A stretch of DNA of 34,548 bases from an uncultured Lachnospiraceae bacterium. GTDB taxonomy: Bacteria; Bacillota; Clostridia; Lachnospirales; Lachnospiraceae. The notes under the pieces were generated by a model. The model was given only the letters and a program-made list of their open reading frames with translations, ran no database searches and was not told the origin of the DNA. Below are positions 1 to 8,469 of the stretch, in pieces. The DNA is taken from positions 1-34,548 of the forward strand of contig CASCWU010000035.1 of NCBI GenBank assembly GCA_949155905.1, given 5' to 3'. The position numbers were made by a program, and so were the translations under genes. How positions within the stretch are numbered: the first letter of the stretch is position 1; each line of letters opens with the position of its first letter.

Positions 1-31
1 GGGCTTTCCGAGAAATCGGGAAGCCCTTTTT
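1..31 (+). terminator. Intrinsic terminator of a gene upstream of the window
   Basis: An 11-bp stem (GGGCTTTCCGA pairing with TCGGGAAGCCC, one G-U pair) closes a GAAA tetraloop and is followed by five T residues. This is the classic form of a rho-independent terminator reading on the + strand. The gene it ends lies outside the window. Confidence 0.85.
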
Positions 32-286
32 GAAACTTTGCAACAGTGAAAAATATGTAAAGCGGTGCCAAAACGTTTTCAGATATACTTTACCCGCTTC
101 CTGTCAAGAGCGTTATTCGAATCGTCGGGGACGCAGCAGTTGCTTTGCCTTATATTTTTGTGGTAAATAGAAATTGGAAGTACTATAATCAAATGGAACA
201 ACAGGCGTTCATGGTGGTACTGATATTATAAAGAAAGTATTTGTCTTGCATTTGGCGTTTCAAAAAAGGTAGAAAGGCGGGAAAGT
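32..286. other. Intergenic region ahead of the decayed methyltransferase
   Basis: No convincing gene was found here. A perfect TATAAT lies at 184-189 and could be a -10 box for the gene starting at 287, but the best -35 match (TTGTGG at 158-163) is 20 nt away, so the promoter is only tentative. An AGAAAGGCGGG ribosome binding site lies at 271-281. Confidence 0.35.
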
Positions 287-1013
287 ATGGAAGATTGGTT
301 GAAAAAAGTAAAAAATCACTGGAATAGTGTATCTGATTCTGAGTGGTACATGTCTTTGAGAACAGATGAAAAAATACGAAGATTACAAGAAAATCCCGCT
401 TCGGCATTTCATCCAGCGGGGATAATCATGCGGCTTTTGCCTTTGCGATTATGGGTGCTAAAGTAACTTCGGCGGATATAAGTGAAAGACAGTTGGAAAA
501 TGCAAAAGTGATTGCAGGTAGGATGGGGTTGGATATAGAGTTTGTATGTGATAATACAATGGAATTGAAGCAGATAAAGGATACTACCTATGACCTTGTG
601 TACACCTCAAATGGAATGCTTTCCTGGATAGATGATATAGCCGGAATGTATAAGAATATTACCAGAGTTTTGAAAAATCAAGGATATTCTGTTATGTATG
701 ATGTGCATCCGTTCAACAGACCTTTCTCTGGAGAGGCTTGGAAAGAACCCAAAATCATAAAATCTTATTATGACGTAATGCCGGATATTCATTGGCGTAT
801 ACAGGACATAGTAAATACAGCTATTGCGGCAGGTTTATCTATAAATGAACTTGCAGAGCTACCGGCGGTTGATGCGTCATTTTGGTTTACCTATGATGAG
901 CTTATTAAAAAACTCAGGATGAATTGGAAAACATTAACGATTGGAATAAAAATCCAATGTCAGCACTTCCGGCGTGGATGGTATTGGTTTCAAAAAAAGT
1001 AGGGAAGGAATAG
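287..1013 (+). pseudogene. Class I SAM-dependent methyltransferase, decayed
   Basis: The reading frame opens at ATG 287 behind a good ribosome binding site (MEDWLKKVKNHWNSVSDSEW...) but runs into another frame near 415. The remainder of the methyltransferase resumes at GDNHAAFAFAIMGAKV, with the canonical middle (SADISERQLENA, VYTSNG, HWRIQDI, FWFTYDELIKK). Family members normally carry about 20-26 more residues between FHPA and SGDNHA, including the strand before motif I, so this copy has an out-of-frame internal deletion. A second lesion is at the A-run 907-912: adding one A restores the family-like C-terminus DELENINDWNKNPM up to a stop at 1011-1013. Without it the frame ends at 1002. The family assignment is firm from remembered homologues. 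Whether the one-base lesion is real or a sequencing error cannot be told, but the internal deletion alone should inactivate SAM binding. Confidence 0.8.
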
Positions 1014-1073
1014 TGTTCGGTTTGTTGTTTAGTGGCGGTAAGAAGGAATAATACAGTGTATAGGGAGGAAATT

Positions 1074-1583
1074 ATGTGCGATAGGGTCAAGCTGGCAATG
1101 ATAGCGAGAAAGGAAGCTGAAAAGCCGTACAACGGGAAATTGGATAATTGTGTGCCAAATATACAAGATATCGTTGCAGGTTTCCCAAAGTGGTCTGTGG
1201 AGGAGGCGAATGGGCTTTGGTGTGCGGCATTTGTATACCATTGTGTCATATTGGCGGGATTCAAGATTCCGGTTCGCCCGAAAGAATCCTCTTGTTCTCT
1301 TGCAGGCTGCGGGGCTTGGGAGGAGTGGGTGCAAGCAGATAACCGTATTGAATATCATAGAGGGAAGGATAACGCCTTTCAGCCTGCTGCCGGGGATATT
1401 GTTCTTTTTGACAGGGTATTTAACAACATGGAACATGACCATATTGGAATTGTACTTGAAAATTATGATGATTATATGATAACTGCAGAGGGAAATGTTG
1501 AAAATGTCTCTCGGATTTTACAACGTAAAAAGAACAATCATATCCGTGCATATATCCGTATCCCCGATGATTTTTCGTATTAA
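1074..1583 (+). CDS. CHAP/NlpC-P60-like cysteine amidase domain protein
   Basis: A protein of about 169 residues consisting of a single papain-like amidase/peptidase domain. The likely nucleophile is the Cys of GLWCAAFVYHC. The general-base His lies in EHDHIGIVLEN, and TAEGNVENVSRI follows, the usual Cys, then GDIVLFD, then H-x-GIV, then EGN order of CHAP and NlpC/P60 folds. Such enzymes cut peptidoglycan peptides or amide bonds, or act as standalone hydrolases. No signal peptide or membrane segment is visible, so a cytoplasmic role or release by lysis is possible. The ATG at 1074 is chosen because AGGGAGGA sits 5-12 nt before it; an upstream in-frame GTG at 1032 lacks such a site. The gene stands alone between a broken methyltransferase and a YdcF-family gene. 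Substrate unknown. Confidence 0.7.
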   Translation: MCDRVKLAMIARKEAEKPYNGKLDNCVPNIQDIVAGFPKWSVEEANGLWCAAFVYHCVILAGFKIPVRPKESSCSLAGCGAWEEWVQADNRIEYHRGKDNAFQPAAGDIVLFDRVFNNMEHDHIGIVLENYDDYMITAEGNVENVSRILQRKKNNHIRAYIRIPDDFSY

Positions 1584-1696
1584 GACGAGCTTTTGTTAGA
1601 GAGGAGATATAGTCCTCATGAAGCAGAAAACTATTTTGGTGCCAAAACGATGCCAAGAAATTAGAGAACTCTAAATGTTTTTTAAAGGAGGAAGGA

Positions 1697-2332
1697 ATGG
1701 CATACACCAGTGAAGCGGTAATAAATCGAATCATTACAGATATTTCTGATTATATATTTGTAGCAGATATGCCGGAAAGGGTAGATGCTATTTTTCTGCC
1801 TGGAGGTTCGCATCCAGAGCAGCCGGAATATGCGGCCAGGCTGTATCAGAAGGGATATACGACGTGGCTTGTTCCTTCCGGCGGCCTCAGCGTCAAGTGT
1901 GACAGATGGCCGGGGGTCAGCTCTAAGGCAGATCGCTATCCTGGTAATTATAAAACGGATTGTGAATTTTTTACAGAAGTTTTAGAGAAAAATGGCGTAT
2001 CTTCCGAGGCGATTATCGGAGAAGATAAATCAGGGCATACTCGCGACAATGCCTTTTTTTCAAGGCAGGTGGTACAAAAAAAGGGGATTACGATAAAAAC
2101 AGCGATGATTGTCTGCAAGGCCTTCCATGCCAGACGCTGTTTGATGCTTTACCAAATGGCATTTCCTCATACATCGTTTAGAGTCTGTCCTGTACATTGC
2201 TATGATATCACCAAGGAAAACTGGTTTCAAAGTGAACTGGGAATTGATCGTGTGTTAGGAGAACTGGCTCGTTGCGGAAATCAGTTTGTCGGAGATATAA
2301 AAACATATTTGCTTCATAAAAGTAACGGCTAA
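1697..2332 (+). CDS. YdcF family (DUF218) protein
   Basis: A 211-residue protein with the DUF218/YdcF fold: a first strand with DAIFLPGGSHPEQPEYAARL, then WLVPSGG, a C-terminal-half motif GEDKSGHTRDNAFFSRQVV in which family members carry S-x-xT-x-x-N/E, and MIVCKAFHARRCLM close to the usual VT(S)xxHxxRA motif. Members bind nucleotide-like ligands (SAM has been reported for YdcF) or act in envelope biogenesis (SanA). The exact reaction is not established. No transmembrane helix is present, so this is the soluble type. The start is clear: AAAGGAGG at 1684-1691 is followed by ATG at 1697. It is preceded by 113 nt without a gene and appears to be transcribed alone or with the upstream amidase. 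Confidence 0.8.
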   Translation: MAYTSEAVINRIITDISDYIFVADMPERVDAIFLPGGSHPEQPEYAARLYQKGYTTWLVPSGGLSVKCDRWPGVSSKADRYPGNYKTDCEFFTEVLEKNGVSSEAIIGEDKSGHTRDNAFFSRQVVQKKGITIKTAMIVCKAFHARRCLMLYQMAFPHTSFRVCPVHCYDITKENWFQSELGIDRVLGELARCGNQFVGDIKTYLLHKSNG

Positions 2333-2582
2333 GGGAGCATCCCTCATTTCAACCCCAGGTAGAATCTGCTTCCCAAATTCAACAAGCAAGTGATAGCCAT
2401 ATCGAAAGAAATCGTTTATGATAGAGCCAGGGAAATTCAGGAACGCCTCTGGCGGTCTTGAGGCAGCATTCGCTGAAGATATTCTATTCCACACGCCTGC
2501 CAGCTATTGGAGGCTTTCTTTTTAAACTGAGAGAAAAGGAAAGAAATGGGAAGAAAAGAAACCACAAATGGAGGAAATGCAG

Positions 2583-3317
2583 ATGGAAATTGGCTCGGTC
2601 ATTATGAAGAAACGGAAGGAGCTAGGCTATACCCAGCAAAACCTGGCGGATCGGCTGCACGTTTCATTCCAGGCAGTATCCAAATGGGAAAACGGGACGG
2701 CATGTCCGGAAATCGATCTGCTGCCTGGGCTTGCGGCGGCGTTAGGGGTCAGTATAGATACGTTGCTTGGATACCGCTCTGCCGTGACGGCGGATTATGA
2801 AGGACGCTATCAGAAGGCAGGCTATTACTGGGGCTTAAAGCCGAACCAGATGTGTTATTCGATTCTGAAGCTAAGGCTGCCGGTAAAGCCGCAAAGGGTG
2901 TTGGACATTGGCTGTGGAGAGGGAAGGCAGTTGGCGGAGCATTGCGGTGTGCAGGTCAATTTTTTCAAGGCGGATTTGCTGGATTACCGGATGACGGATT
3001 TTTATGACATCTTTCTTTGCAGCGGCGTCCTGCACTTTGTAAGGCCGGAAATCCGGGAGGAGCTGCTGGAGCATCTCAAAGCCCATACGACGGAAGGCGG
3101 AATCCATGCGATCAACGTATTTGTCGGGAAGCCCTTTGTCAAGGCGAAAACAGAGTATCGTTTTCCGTGGAAATCCGGGGAACTGTTCTGCCATTATTCT
3201 GACTGGTATTTCCATGAAATGAAGGAGGCGGTATTCGACTGTACCAGCGGCGGAATTCCCCATCAGCATTGTATGGATACGATGATCGCGGAAAAATATC
3301 CGGCCATCGCAGTGTAG
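2583..3317 (+). pseudogene. XRE regulator-methyltransferase fusion with a damaged SAM pocket
   Basis: The N-terminal 70 or so residues form a Cro/CI-type helix-turn-helix (MKKRKELGYTQQNLADRLHV, then SFQAVSKWENGTACPEIDLL). A TehB-like class I methyltransferase follows (KPQRVLDIGCGEG motif I, VNFFKADLLDY, FLCSGVLHFV, GGIPHQHCMDTMIA). Remembered homologues carry roughly 26 residues between GCGEG and RQLAEHCGVQVNFF, including strand 2 with the acidic residue that binds the SAM ribose. Here motif I runs straight into that distal segment, so an in-frame deletion seems to have removed them. The HTH half is intact and the frame is open, so a DNA-binding protein may still be made, but catalysis is doubtful. 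ATG 2583 is preferred because GGAGG lies 8 nt upstream (2570-2574); ATG 2568 and 2577 are alternatives. It could be annotated as an ordinary CDS. Confidence 0.6.
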
Positions 3318-3402
3318 AGTTCATAAGGGCGGAAATACAACAAGATGAGAAAAGCGATAAAACCGGGAAAAATCAGGATTGGGAAAAGGAGACGAAAACA
3401 GA

Positions 3403-4283
3403 ATGAAACCAATACAATCAGGAAAGGTCAGGGAACTTTATGACAATGGGGATACGTTGATTTTGGTAGCGACGGATCGGATTAGCTGCTTTGATGTAAT
3501 CCTGCATAACGAGGTGGCAAAAAAGGGGTGGTTCTAACGCAGCTTTCCCGCTTCTGGTTTGAGAAAACAAAGGATCTTGTCCCAAACCATATGATTTCCA
3601 CGGACAATCAAAAAATGCCGGAATTTTTCCGGGAGGAGCGTTTTTTAGGGCGCAGTATGCTGTGCCAAAAGCTAACCATGCTTCCCCTGGAGTGTATCGT
3701 CAGAGGATATCTGTCCGGAAGCGCCTGGAGCAGCTATCAGGCGGAGGGGAAGATTTGTGGGCAAAGCCTGGAGGAGCTAGGCGTCTGTGTGGCGGAGCCG
3801 CTCGTAGAGTGCGGGAAGCTGCCGCAGCCTCTTTATACGCCGTCTGCCAAGGCAGGGCCAGGAGAGCATGACGTTTCGATTTCCTATGAACAGAGCGCGG
3901 TGTATTTGGAGGAGCATTTTCCAGGACATGGAAAGGAGTATGCTAAGAAGCTGCGGGAGTATTCTCTGGCTTTGTACCAACGCTGCGCGGACTATGCTTT
4001 GTCCAGAGGAATGATTCTGGCAGATACGAAGTTTGAGTTTGGGCTGGATCCGGAGGGGCGGATTGTCCTGGGAGACGAGCTGCTGACGCCGGACAGCTCC
4101 CGGTTCTGGGCGGCAGAGGACTACGAGCCGGGGCATAGCCAGCCTTCCTTTGATAAGCAGTTTGCCAGGGATTGGCTTACGGCGCACCCGGACAGCGGCT
4201 GGACGTTGCCGCCGGAGGTGGTGGAGAAAACGATCCGGAAGTATGTCCAGGGGTATGAGATGCTGACGGAAGAAGCGTTCTAA
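3403..4283 (+). pseudogene. purC: Phosphoribosylaminoimidazole-succinocarboxamide synthase, frameshifted
   Basis: PurC joins aspartate to CAIR in purine synthesis using ATP. The first 42 or so residues ([20 protein letters not shown], then [12 protein letters not shown]) are read from ATG 3403 behind an AAAGGAG site. The frame then fails at the run of six A and four G at 3519-3528 and stops at 3535-3537. All the rest, beginning [21 protein letters not shown], is intact in the adjacent frame to the stop at 4281-4283, including RGYLSGSAWSSY, KAGPGEHD and LADTKFEFG with the GDELLTPDSSRFW motif. One added base in the homopolymer would restore KKG-V-VLTQ and a full-length enzyme. No other pur gene is in the window, which is unusual. 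A sequencing error, a real null, or programmed slippage are all possible; error or null is the most likely. Confidence 0.85.
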
Positions 4284-4334
4284 TGTTCTAATTGGGTGCT
4301 GTTTGGAAAAGCTGAATTTGTGAGGTGAAGGAAG

Positions 4335-5081
4335 ATGGATCGGATCAAAGAGCTGCCTCCGTGGGACAGATTGTTAAAAAGGATTGTCTGGGAGCAGCTA
4401 GGCGAATTTACGGGAAAAAAGATACTGGACTTTGGGAGCGGCGAGGGAATTACAGCAAATCATTTTGCAGAGCGGAATGCAGTGGTAGCAGTAGAGCCTT
4501 CGCAGGAAATGCTTCGCAACCGATGGGCCGATTATGAATATAAACAGATCGTCGGGGATGTTGCAAGGCTTTCGGATCTGGAGGATGGTTCGTTTGATGT
4601 TGTTATCTGCCATAACGTGTTAGAGTATCTGGAGGAAAAGGAGCAGGTGATAAAGGAATTGTGCCGTCTGTTAAAGGCCGGGGGCTTGCTTTCCATTGTA
4701 AAACATAACCGCGCCGGGCGTGTTATGCAGATGGCAGTTCTCCTGGACGACCTGGCAAAAGCGAATGAGCTATTGGATGGAAACGACGGCTCCTCTTCCC
4801 AGTTTGGAGCGATCCGGTATTATGAGGATGAGCAGATAGAAGAATGGAGCAACGGATTAACACGTTTGGAAACCTTTGGTATCCGCACTTTTTGGGACTT
4901 ACAGCAAAATCAGGAAAAGCACGGAACGGAAGAATGGCAGAGGCAAATGATGCAGCTTGAAATGAGAGTGTCCAAAATCGAGGAATATAGAGGGGTCGCA
5001 TTTTTTCATCATCTACTTTTCCGGAAAGAAGGACTGCGCCTTTCATCTGCCGGAACCACAGGCCAGTCAGATACCCCGTAG
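4335..5081 (+). CDS. Class I SAM-dependent methyltransferase (SmtA/CmoM-like)
   Basis: A 248-residue cytoplasmic enzyme with a complete Rossmann-type SAM pocket: motif I KKILDFGSGEGITANHF (about residues 29-45), the acidic end of strand 2 in VVAVEPSQEML, motif II VGDVARLSDLEDGSFDVVICHNVLEYL and the post-motif strand LLKAGGLLSIVKHNRAGRV. The C-terminal third (FGIRTFWDLQQN, VSKIEEYRGVAFFHHLLF) matches SmtA/CmoM-type tRNA or small-molecule methyltransferases, but the substrate cannot be read from sequence. The GAGGTGAAGGAAG stretch before ATG 4335 supplies the ribosome binding site. The last residues (SDTP) and the stop codon lie within a dispersed palindromic repeat starting near 5068, so the natural C-terminus may have been replaced by the repeat. 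Confidence 0.8.
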   Translation: MDRIKELPPWDRLLKRIVWEQLGEFTGKKILDFGSGEGITANHFAERNAVVAVEPSQEMLRNRWADYEYKQIVGDVARLSDLEDGSFDVVICHNVLEYLEEKEQVIKELCRLLKAGGLLSIVKHNRAGRVMQMAVLLDDLAKANELLDGNDGSSSQFGAIRYYEDEQIEEWSNGLTRLETFGIRTFWDLQQNQEKHGTEEWQRQMMQLEMRVSKIEEYRGVAFFHHLLFRKEGLRLSSAGTTGQSDTP

Positions 5082-5130
5082 CAAGCTACGGTAGTTGGCT
5101 CGTTGCGCTCGTTGCTTCGCGGAAATAAAA
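5068..5130. repeat. Dispersed palindromic repeat, copy 1
   Basis: Contains the 7-bp palindrome CCGTAGC-AA-GCTACGG (5076-5091), followed by GTTGGCTCGTTGCGCTCGTTGCTTCGCGG. In reverse orientation the same parts (GCGAAGCAACGA and CCCCGTAGCTTGCT) recur at 24487-24570. The element overlaps the stop codon of the upstream methyltransferase. It looks like a short interspersed repeat; no coding content. Confidence 0.55.
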
Positions 5131-5151
5131 ATTTAGAAAAAGGAGTTTGAT

Positions 5152-6273
5152 ATGAACCTGTCCCGTTCTATTCAGTTTTTATTAGATCACGACGGCGACG
5201 TCCTCCGTTACCGTCTCCATAAGGAAATCCTAAAAGACCTCACTCCGGCGGAGGAGGAAGCGATGCTAGAGCGGGTGCTGCAGGCTCCGCATTACCAGCT
5301 TCTTCTGCGTTATGTCAAGCCGAACGGCTATATCGGCCTGGGGATGCACTCCTGGGACAAGTTTAAGGAAACGCCGTTAGAGGATGGGGAAGCGGCGGCG
5401 CGTCTGCTTGCTTATTATGCCATTCCAAAGGACTGGCCGATTGTGAAAAATATGATAACGGCGCTGCGAGACGAACAGGTGTTAGAAGAGGAATTTTCCT
5501 ATTACAAGCCGGAAATGGATCGGTTCCGCAACCGTTTTCTGGGGCTGAAAAACGGCGGCGGGCTGATGGTGTTAGTTTATACCTGTCAGGCATTGCTGGG
5601 CTATGGGGACGAAAAGGAGGTACAGCCCTTTGTGAATCTCTCTTACGAGGCGTTTGAAAGCCTGCTGCAGATTCAGTCGTTAGCGGATATCACGACCTAT
5701 AAGCCGCAGTCAAAGAAAAAATACAACTATCCTTATCTCGAAGAGGACGTCCCGTTTCCATGCCAATACCATCTGGAAACTCTGGCGTATACCCGCTCCT
5801 GGCGGTCGGAGGAGGCGGTAGATACGATAGTCCGGGCGATCAACCATCACGACCGGATCATGAAAGAGGAAAATAACGTGCATGTAAAAATCGGCAGCCA
5901 ATATTATGTGCCGCTATGGGCGTATGTCAGGCCGTTCCGGGCCTTTGATCCGCAGCATGTCATCCGGGGAGAGCAAATGGAGGTTGCCCAGAGAAAAACT
6001 CTGACGCATCTGGCCATGGTCGGGGGAAAGGAAATTGAGGTTGTGCAAAAAACGGTAGAAGCTGTCAAAGCTGCCTTGGCGGAGGACGGCGTGCTGCGGG
6101 TAAAATTTGAAAGCCCTTACCGGAAGCGTTATTTTAAGGAAAACATGAAATATCCGGGGCCGTACAGCGAAATTGCCCTGGAGCCAAACCATCGCACGGA
6201 TACCGCGATCTGGTGCGAGCTGACCTTCTGGGCGGTACAACTGCTGCATTTATTAGGAGAGGATTTGGAATAA
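5152..6273 (+). CDS. Conserved all-helical protein of unknown function
   Basis: A 373-residue protein without signal peptide or membrane helix. It starts at ATG 5152, seven nt after AAAAGGAG. The opening MNLSRSIQFLLDHDGDVLRYRLHKEIL and the repeated helix pairs (for example EAAARLLAYYAIPKDWPIVKN, MVLVYTCQALLGYGDEKEVQP) recall proteins with alpha/alpha toroid or prenyltransferase-like folds, often labelled hypothetical in Clostridia. A conserved-looking cluster of aromatic and charged residues (FPCQYHLETLAY, FRAFDPQHV, PNHRTDTAIWCELTFWAVQLL) may form a pocket in such a barrel. No catalytic motif is recognised. It has no close partner: upstream is a repeat and downstream is decayed, AT-rich DNA with no obvious terminator. 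Confidence 0.65.
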   Translation: MNLSRSIQFLLDHDGDVLRYRLHKEILKDLTPAEEEAMLERVLQAPHYQLLLRYVKPNGYIGLGMHSWDKFKETPLEDGEAAARLLAYYAIPKDWPIVKNMITALRDEQVLEEEFSYYKPEMDRFRNRFLGLKNGGGLMVLVYTCQALLGYGDEKEVQPFVNLSYEAFESLLQIQSLADITTYKPQSKKKYNYPYLEEDVPFPCQYHLETLAYTRSWRSEEAVDTIVRAINHHDRIMKEENNVHVKIGSQYYVPLWAYVRPFRAFDPQHVIRGEQMEVAQRKTLTHLAMVGGKEIEVVQKTVEAVKAALAEDGVLRVKFESPYRKRYFKENMKYPGPYSEIALEPNHRTDTAIWCELTFWAVQLLHLLGEDLE

Positions 6274-6357
6274 AATACCAAGAGATGTAAGGCGCTAAAA
6301 ATGTCTGCATGATTTATATCCAAAAATGAATATACCATTTTCAAATATGATTGATAT

Positions 6358-6772
6358 ATGATTAGATTTCGTGCGCCATATTGTCAGAAGGAAGAAGAGT
6401 ATATCGACCTGATTCCGATTCTGAAAGACTTATATTATGATGTAAATGAATTTTTAGCACCAATAAAGGAAGTGAAGATTCCATATATAGGAAACGACAA
6501 AATAATTTGTCCTTTCCTATAGTCCCTCCGATGGGGATAAGCCACCCCTTGGGTGGCTTGCACGATTTTGTAAGGAAAATGCTGCGTTTTACGCAGCCAA
6601 AATCGGTGCAAGTGAACGACAAATACAAAAACTTTTGTCGTTCACTATAATTGATTGCAAGGTTGTTGCAGAGAATTCTAATATGATTATTAACGGTTAT
6701 GCGTTTACGAAAGAAGGTAAAACGATAAGAGTATGGAATCTAAATAATCCTGAAATGGTCAGAATACAGTAA
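6358..6772 (+). pseudogene. Small unknown gene split by a structured insert
   Basis: The left fragment reads MIRFRAPYCQKEEEYIDLIP and on to EFLAPIKEVKIPY, then enters a hairpin sequence and stops at 6520-6522. A right fragment (IDCKVVAENSNMIINGYAFT to NNPEMVRIQ, stop at 6770-6772) continues in a different frame after the insert. Both have protein-like composition unlike the insert, and the join would restore one reading frame if the insert length is 1 modulo 3. Family not recognised. The assignment of both halves to one gene is inferred from their position and from the insert between them. Confidence 0.45.
6487..6647. mobile_element. Structured insert: palindromic element or omega-RNA/HEARO-like RNA
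   Basis: About 160 nt packed with hairpins. There is a left terminal stem 6487-6520 (ATAGGAAACGACAAA pairing with TTTGTCCTTTCCTAT, one mismatch). Then comes GCCACCC-CTT-GGGTGGC at 6541-6557. Next is a long stem CTTGCAC-GATTTTG with CAAAATCG-GTGCAAG (6558-6612) enclosing GCTGCG/CGCAGC. A right terminal stem GTGAACGACAAA/TTTGTCGTTCAC lies at 6612-6645. Hairpins near both ends without long terminal inverted repeats are typical of IS200/IS605-type elements and their non-coding derivatives. The internal part resembles my recollection of IscB omega-RNA (HEARO), but this is not proven. No transposase or nuclease gene is nearby. Confidence 0.5.
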
Positions 6773-6774
6773 AA

Positions 6775-6915
6775 ATGGATTTTATTAAAAATAAAAAATC
6801 CTTGCCATTCTCTGTTTTGTTAGAAAAACCGTTTGGTTATATGTTGGAACAACGAAGGAAAAAGAAAAATTTGAAACAGACCAATAATGTCCTTCCAGAA
6901 AGAAAAAAGAAATGA
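6775..6915 (+). CDS. Small basic hypothetical protein
   Basis: A 46-residue open frame starting MDFIKNKKSLPFSVLLEKPF and ending in a Lys/Arg-rich tail (EQRRKKKNLKQTNNVLPERK). Its ATG overlaps the tail of the preceding split gene (stop at 6770-6772), which suggests translational coupling with it. There is no strong independent ribosome binding site. Family not recognised. It could be a genuine small protein or part of the decayed locus. Confidence 0.35.
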   Translation: MDFIKNKKSLPFSVLLEKPFGYMLEQRRKKKNLKQTNNVLPERKKK

Positions 6916-7077
6916 TAAACTAATGACAGTAGCAAAAAGTTCTGAAAACAATGTCTGTCAGTTTCTCATTTTATCGGAAATTTATTCTATCGACTTATTG
7001 TTTCTGATTTATTCTAAATTTGTTTTCAGATAAATAGCGACAAAAATGATATAAAATAGAAGAAGGGAGAAAGTTTT

Positions 7078-8274
7078 ATGAAAGAATTAATGAAAAAAGT
7101 ATTGTGCATGGTTTTAATCTGTAGTATTCTATTTGGAATTGGTACCATAGTCCATGCTCAGGAAGAAGTAACCGATGAGATTGATATTGAAAAAATGATG
7201 ACCGATGCTGCTTTGGATTGGGCAGAAACATTTCAGCCGGACATAGAATATCAAATCGGAGAAGTAATACCAGTTTATAATGTAAATGATGTCATTGCTT
7301 CTTATTACATTACCTATGAAAAAGAGAATGCTCCGGCTGGCTATATCGTATTGACCATAGAGGATGAAGCAATAGAAGTTTTAGAGTTTTCTTTTGAGGG
7401 GGAAATTGATCTTTACGGGTAGTTAAAAGGCGGTGTAGATAATCAGACAGCACAGGTGAGTGAACCTAAAATGTATTCTGCCAGCCCATTTGAATATTTT
7501 GTAAAGGACCAGAATGGGGATTATTATGGACCAGAACAGATAAAGGTGACAGAAGAAGATTGGAAGGATGGTGCAAAATCCTATCAGGACAGTATCAAAG
7601 CAAGGCAAGCGGAAAATCGGTTTTTGGCTACAGAAAATATTGCAAAGGCAAGTTCTATTACTGATGCAGGAGAGCCAATGACAAATTTGCTTTCTGGATA
7701 TTCCATTTCTGAGGATGGAATTCTTTCTAGACACGTGGGGTATTCATCAAGTTATATTAAAGGTTTAACAGGAAAATATTCATGTGGAGTAGTGGCACTA
7801 ACAGAAATAGCTGCTCAAAAAAGTATTTTATTAAATAATTCTGTTGCAGATACTTTTAACTCACTTTGGGACTTAACATCAACTACAGCTTCTATAGTTA
7901 ACAAGGAAGGAATTGTATATGGAGGAACAAAGTTGTATGGGCTAAGAGAAGGGATGATTCTTTTTTGTAATCGGCAAGGAAAGGAGTGCTTTGACTATTT
8001 GAAAATTTCTCCTTCTTATACCTATATAAGAGATGCGGTTAAAAATGGTATGTCTGGGATGTTAAATTATGTGTATGATCAAACGAATGAAAACGGCGAA
8101 AAGGAAGAAACAGGACATGCAGTATCTGTAATTGGGTATTGTTCTGCTAAAAAGAATAATGTAACAAAAAATTTTGTTAAAGTTTATGATGGGTGGAATA
8201 ATAATTGGCGTTACTTTAATTTGAGTGATTATACTTTTAAGGCTTATAATTATATTCAGTTCAGTATTTATTAA
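7078..8274 (+). pseudogene. Secreted papain-like (C39-type) cysteine peptidase interrupted by TAG
   Basis: An N-terminal signal peptide (MKELMKKVLCMVLICSILFG, cleavage likely after VHA) is followed by a prodomain-like segment (EVIPVYNVNDVIASYYITYE, then GYIVLTIEDEAIEVLEFSFE). The frame stops at TAG 7420-7422, but the same frame continues without a shift through KGGVDNQTAQVSEPKMYSAS to 8274. This part holds a papain-type core: nucleophile Cys in GKYSCGVVALTEIA (codon 7783), His in EETGHAVSVIGY and an Asp/Asn site in VKVYDGWNNNWRYF. One CAG-to-TAG or TGG-to-TAG change would explain the interruption. The downstream half has no ribosome binding site of its own, so it probably is not made alone. 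GGGAGA precedes ATG 7078. The sequence is distinctly AT-rich compared with the array downstream. Readthrough cannot be excluded, but TAG is used as a normal stop by many intact genes here. Confidence 0.7.
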
Positions 8275-8322
8275 AAGGTTTTGTTTGTAAACTTTTCAAC
8301 AAACTATTTTTAATTACTATTT

Positions 8323-8372
8323 ACCTAACGAATCAGAGGAGCGTATCTATGAGGCTATTTGATTCGTTAGGT
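8323..8372. terminator. 13-bp perfect inverted repeat after the peptidase gene
   Basis: ACCTAACGAATCA (8323-8335) pairs perfectly with TGATTCGTTAGGT (8360-8372) across a 24-nt loop. It lies 48 nt after the peptidase stop. There is no U-tract directly after it (ATTATAATAA), so it could be an mRNA 3' stabiliser, a weak terminator, or the remnant of a small mobile element. Confidence 0.45.
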
Positions 8373-8469
8373 ATTATAATAAACAGAAACTTATTTTTAG
8401 CTAGTACGAATCTTGTATGGATCTTTAAATTACATTTGATAAAAATAATAGAAACAAGGAGTTATTTAT

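Noticed and set aside
64..1650. Shared 12-mer GGTGCCAAAACG at 64-76 and near 1639
   Set aside because: A 12-base match is expected by chance in a window of this size, and the flanks do not match.
1619..1675. 18-codon ORF after the CHAP-like gene (MKQKTILVPKRCQ...)
   Set aside because: Very short, no family, lies in an intergenic region with small hairpins; no support beyond an open frame.
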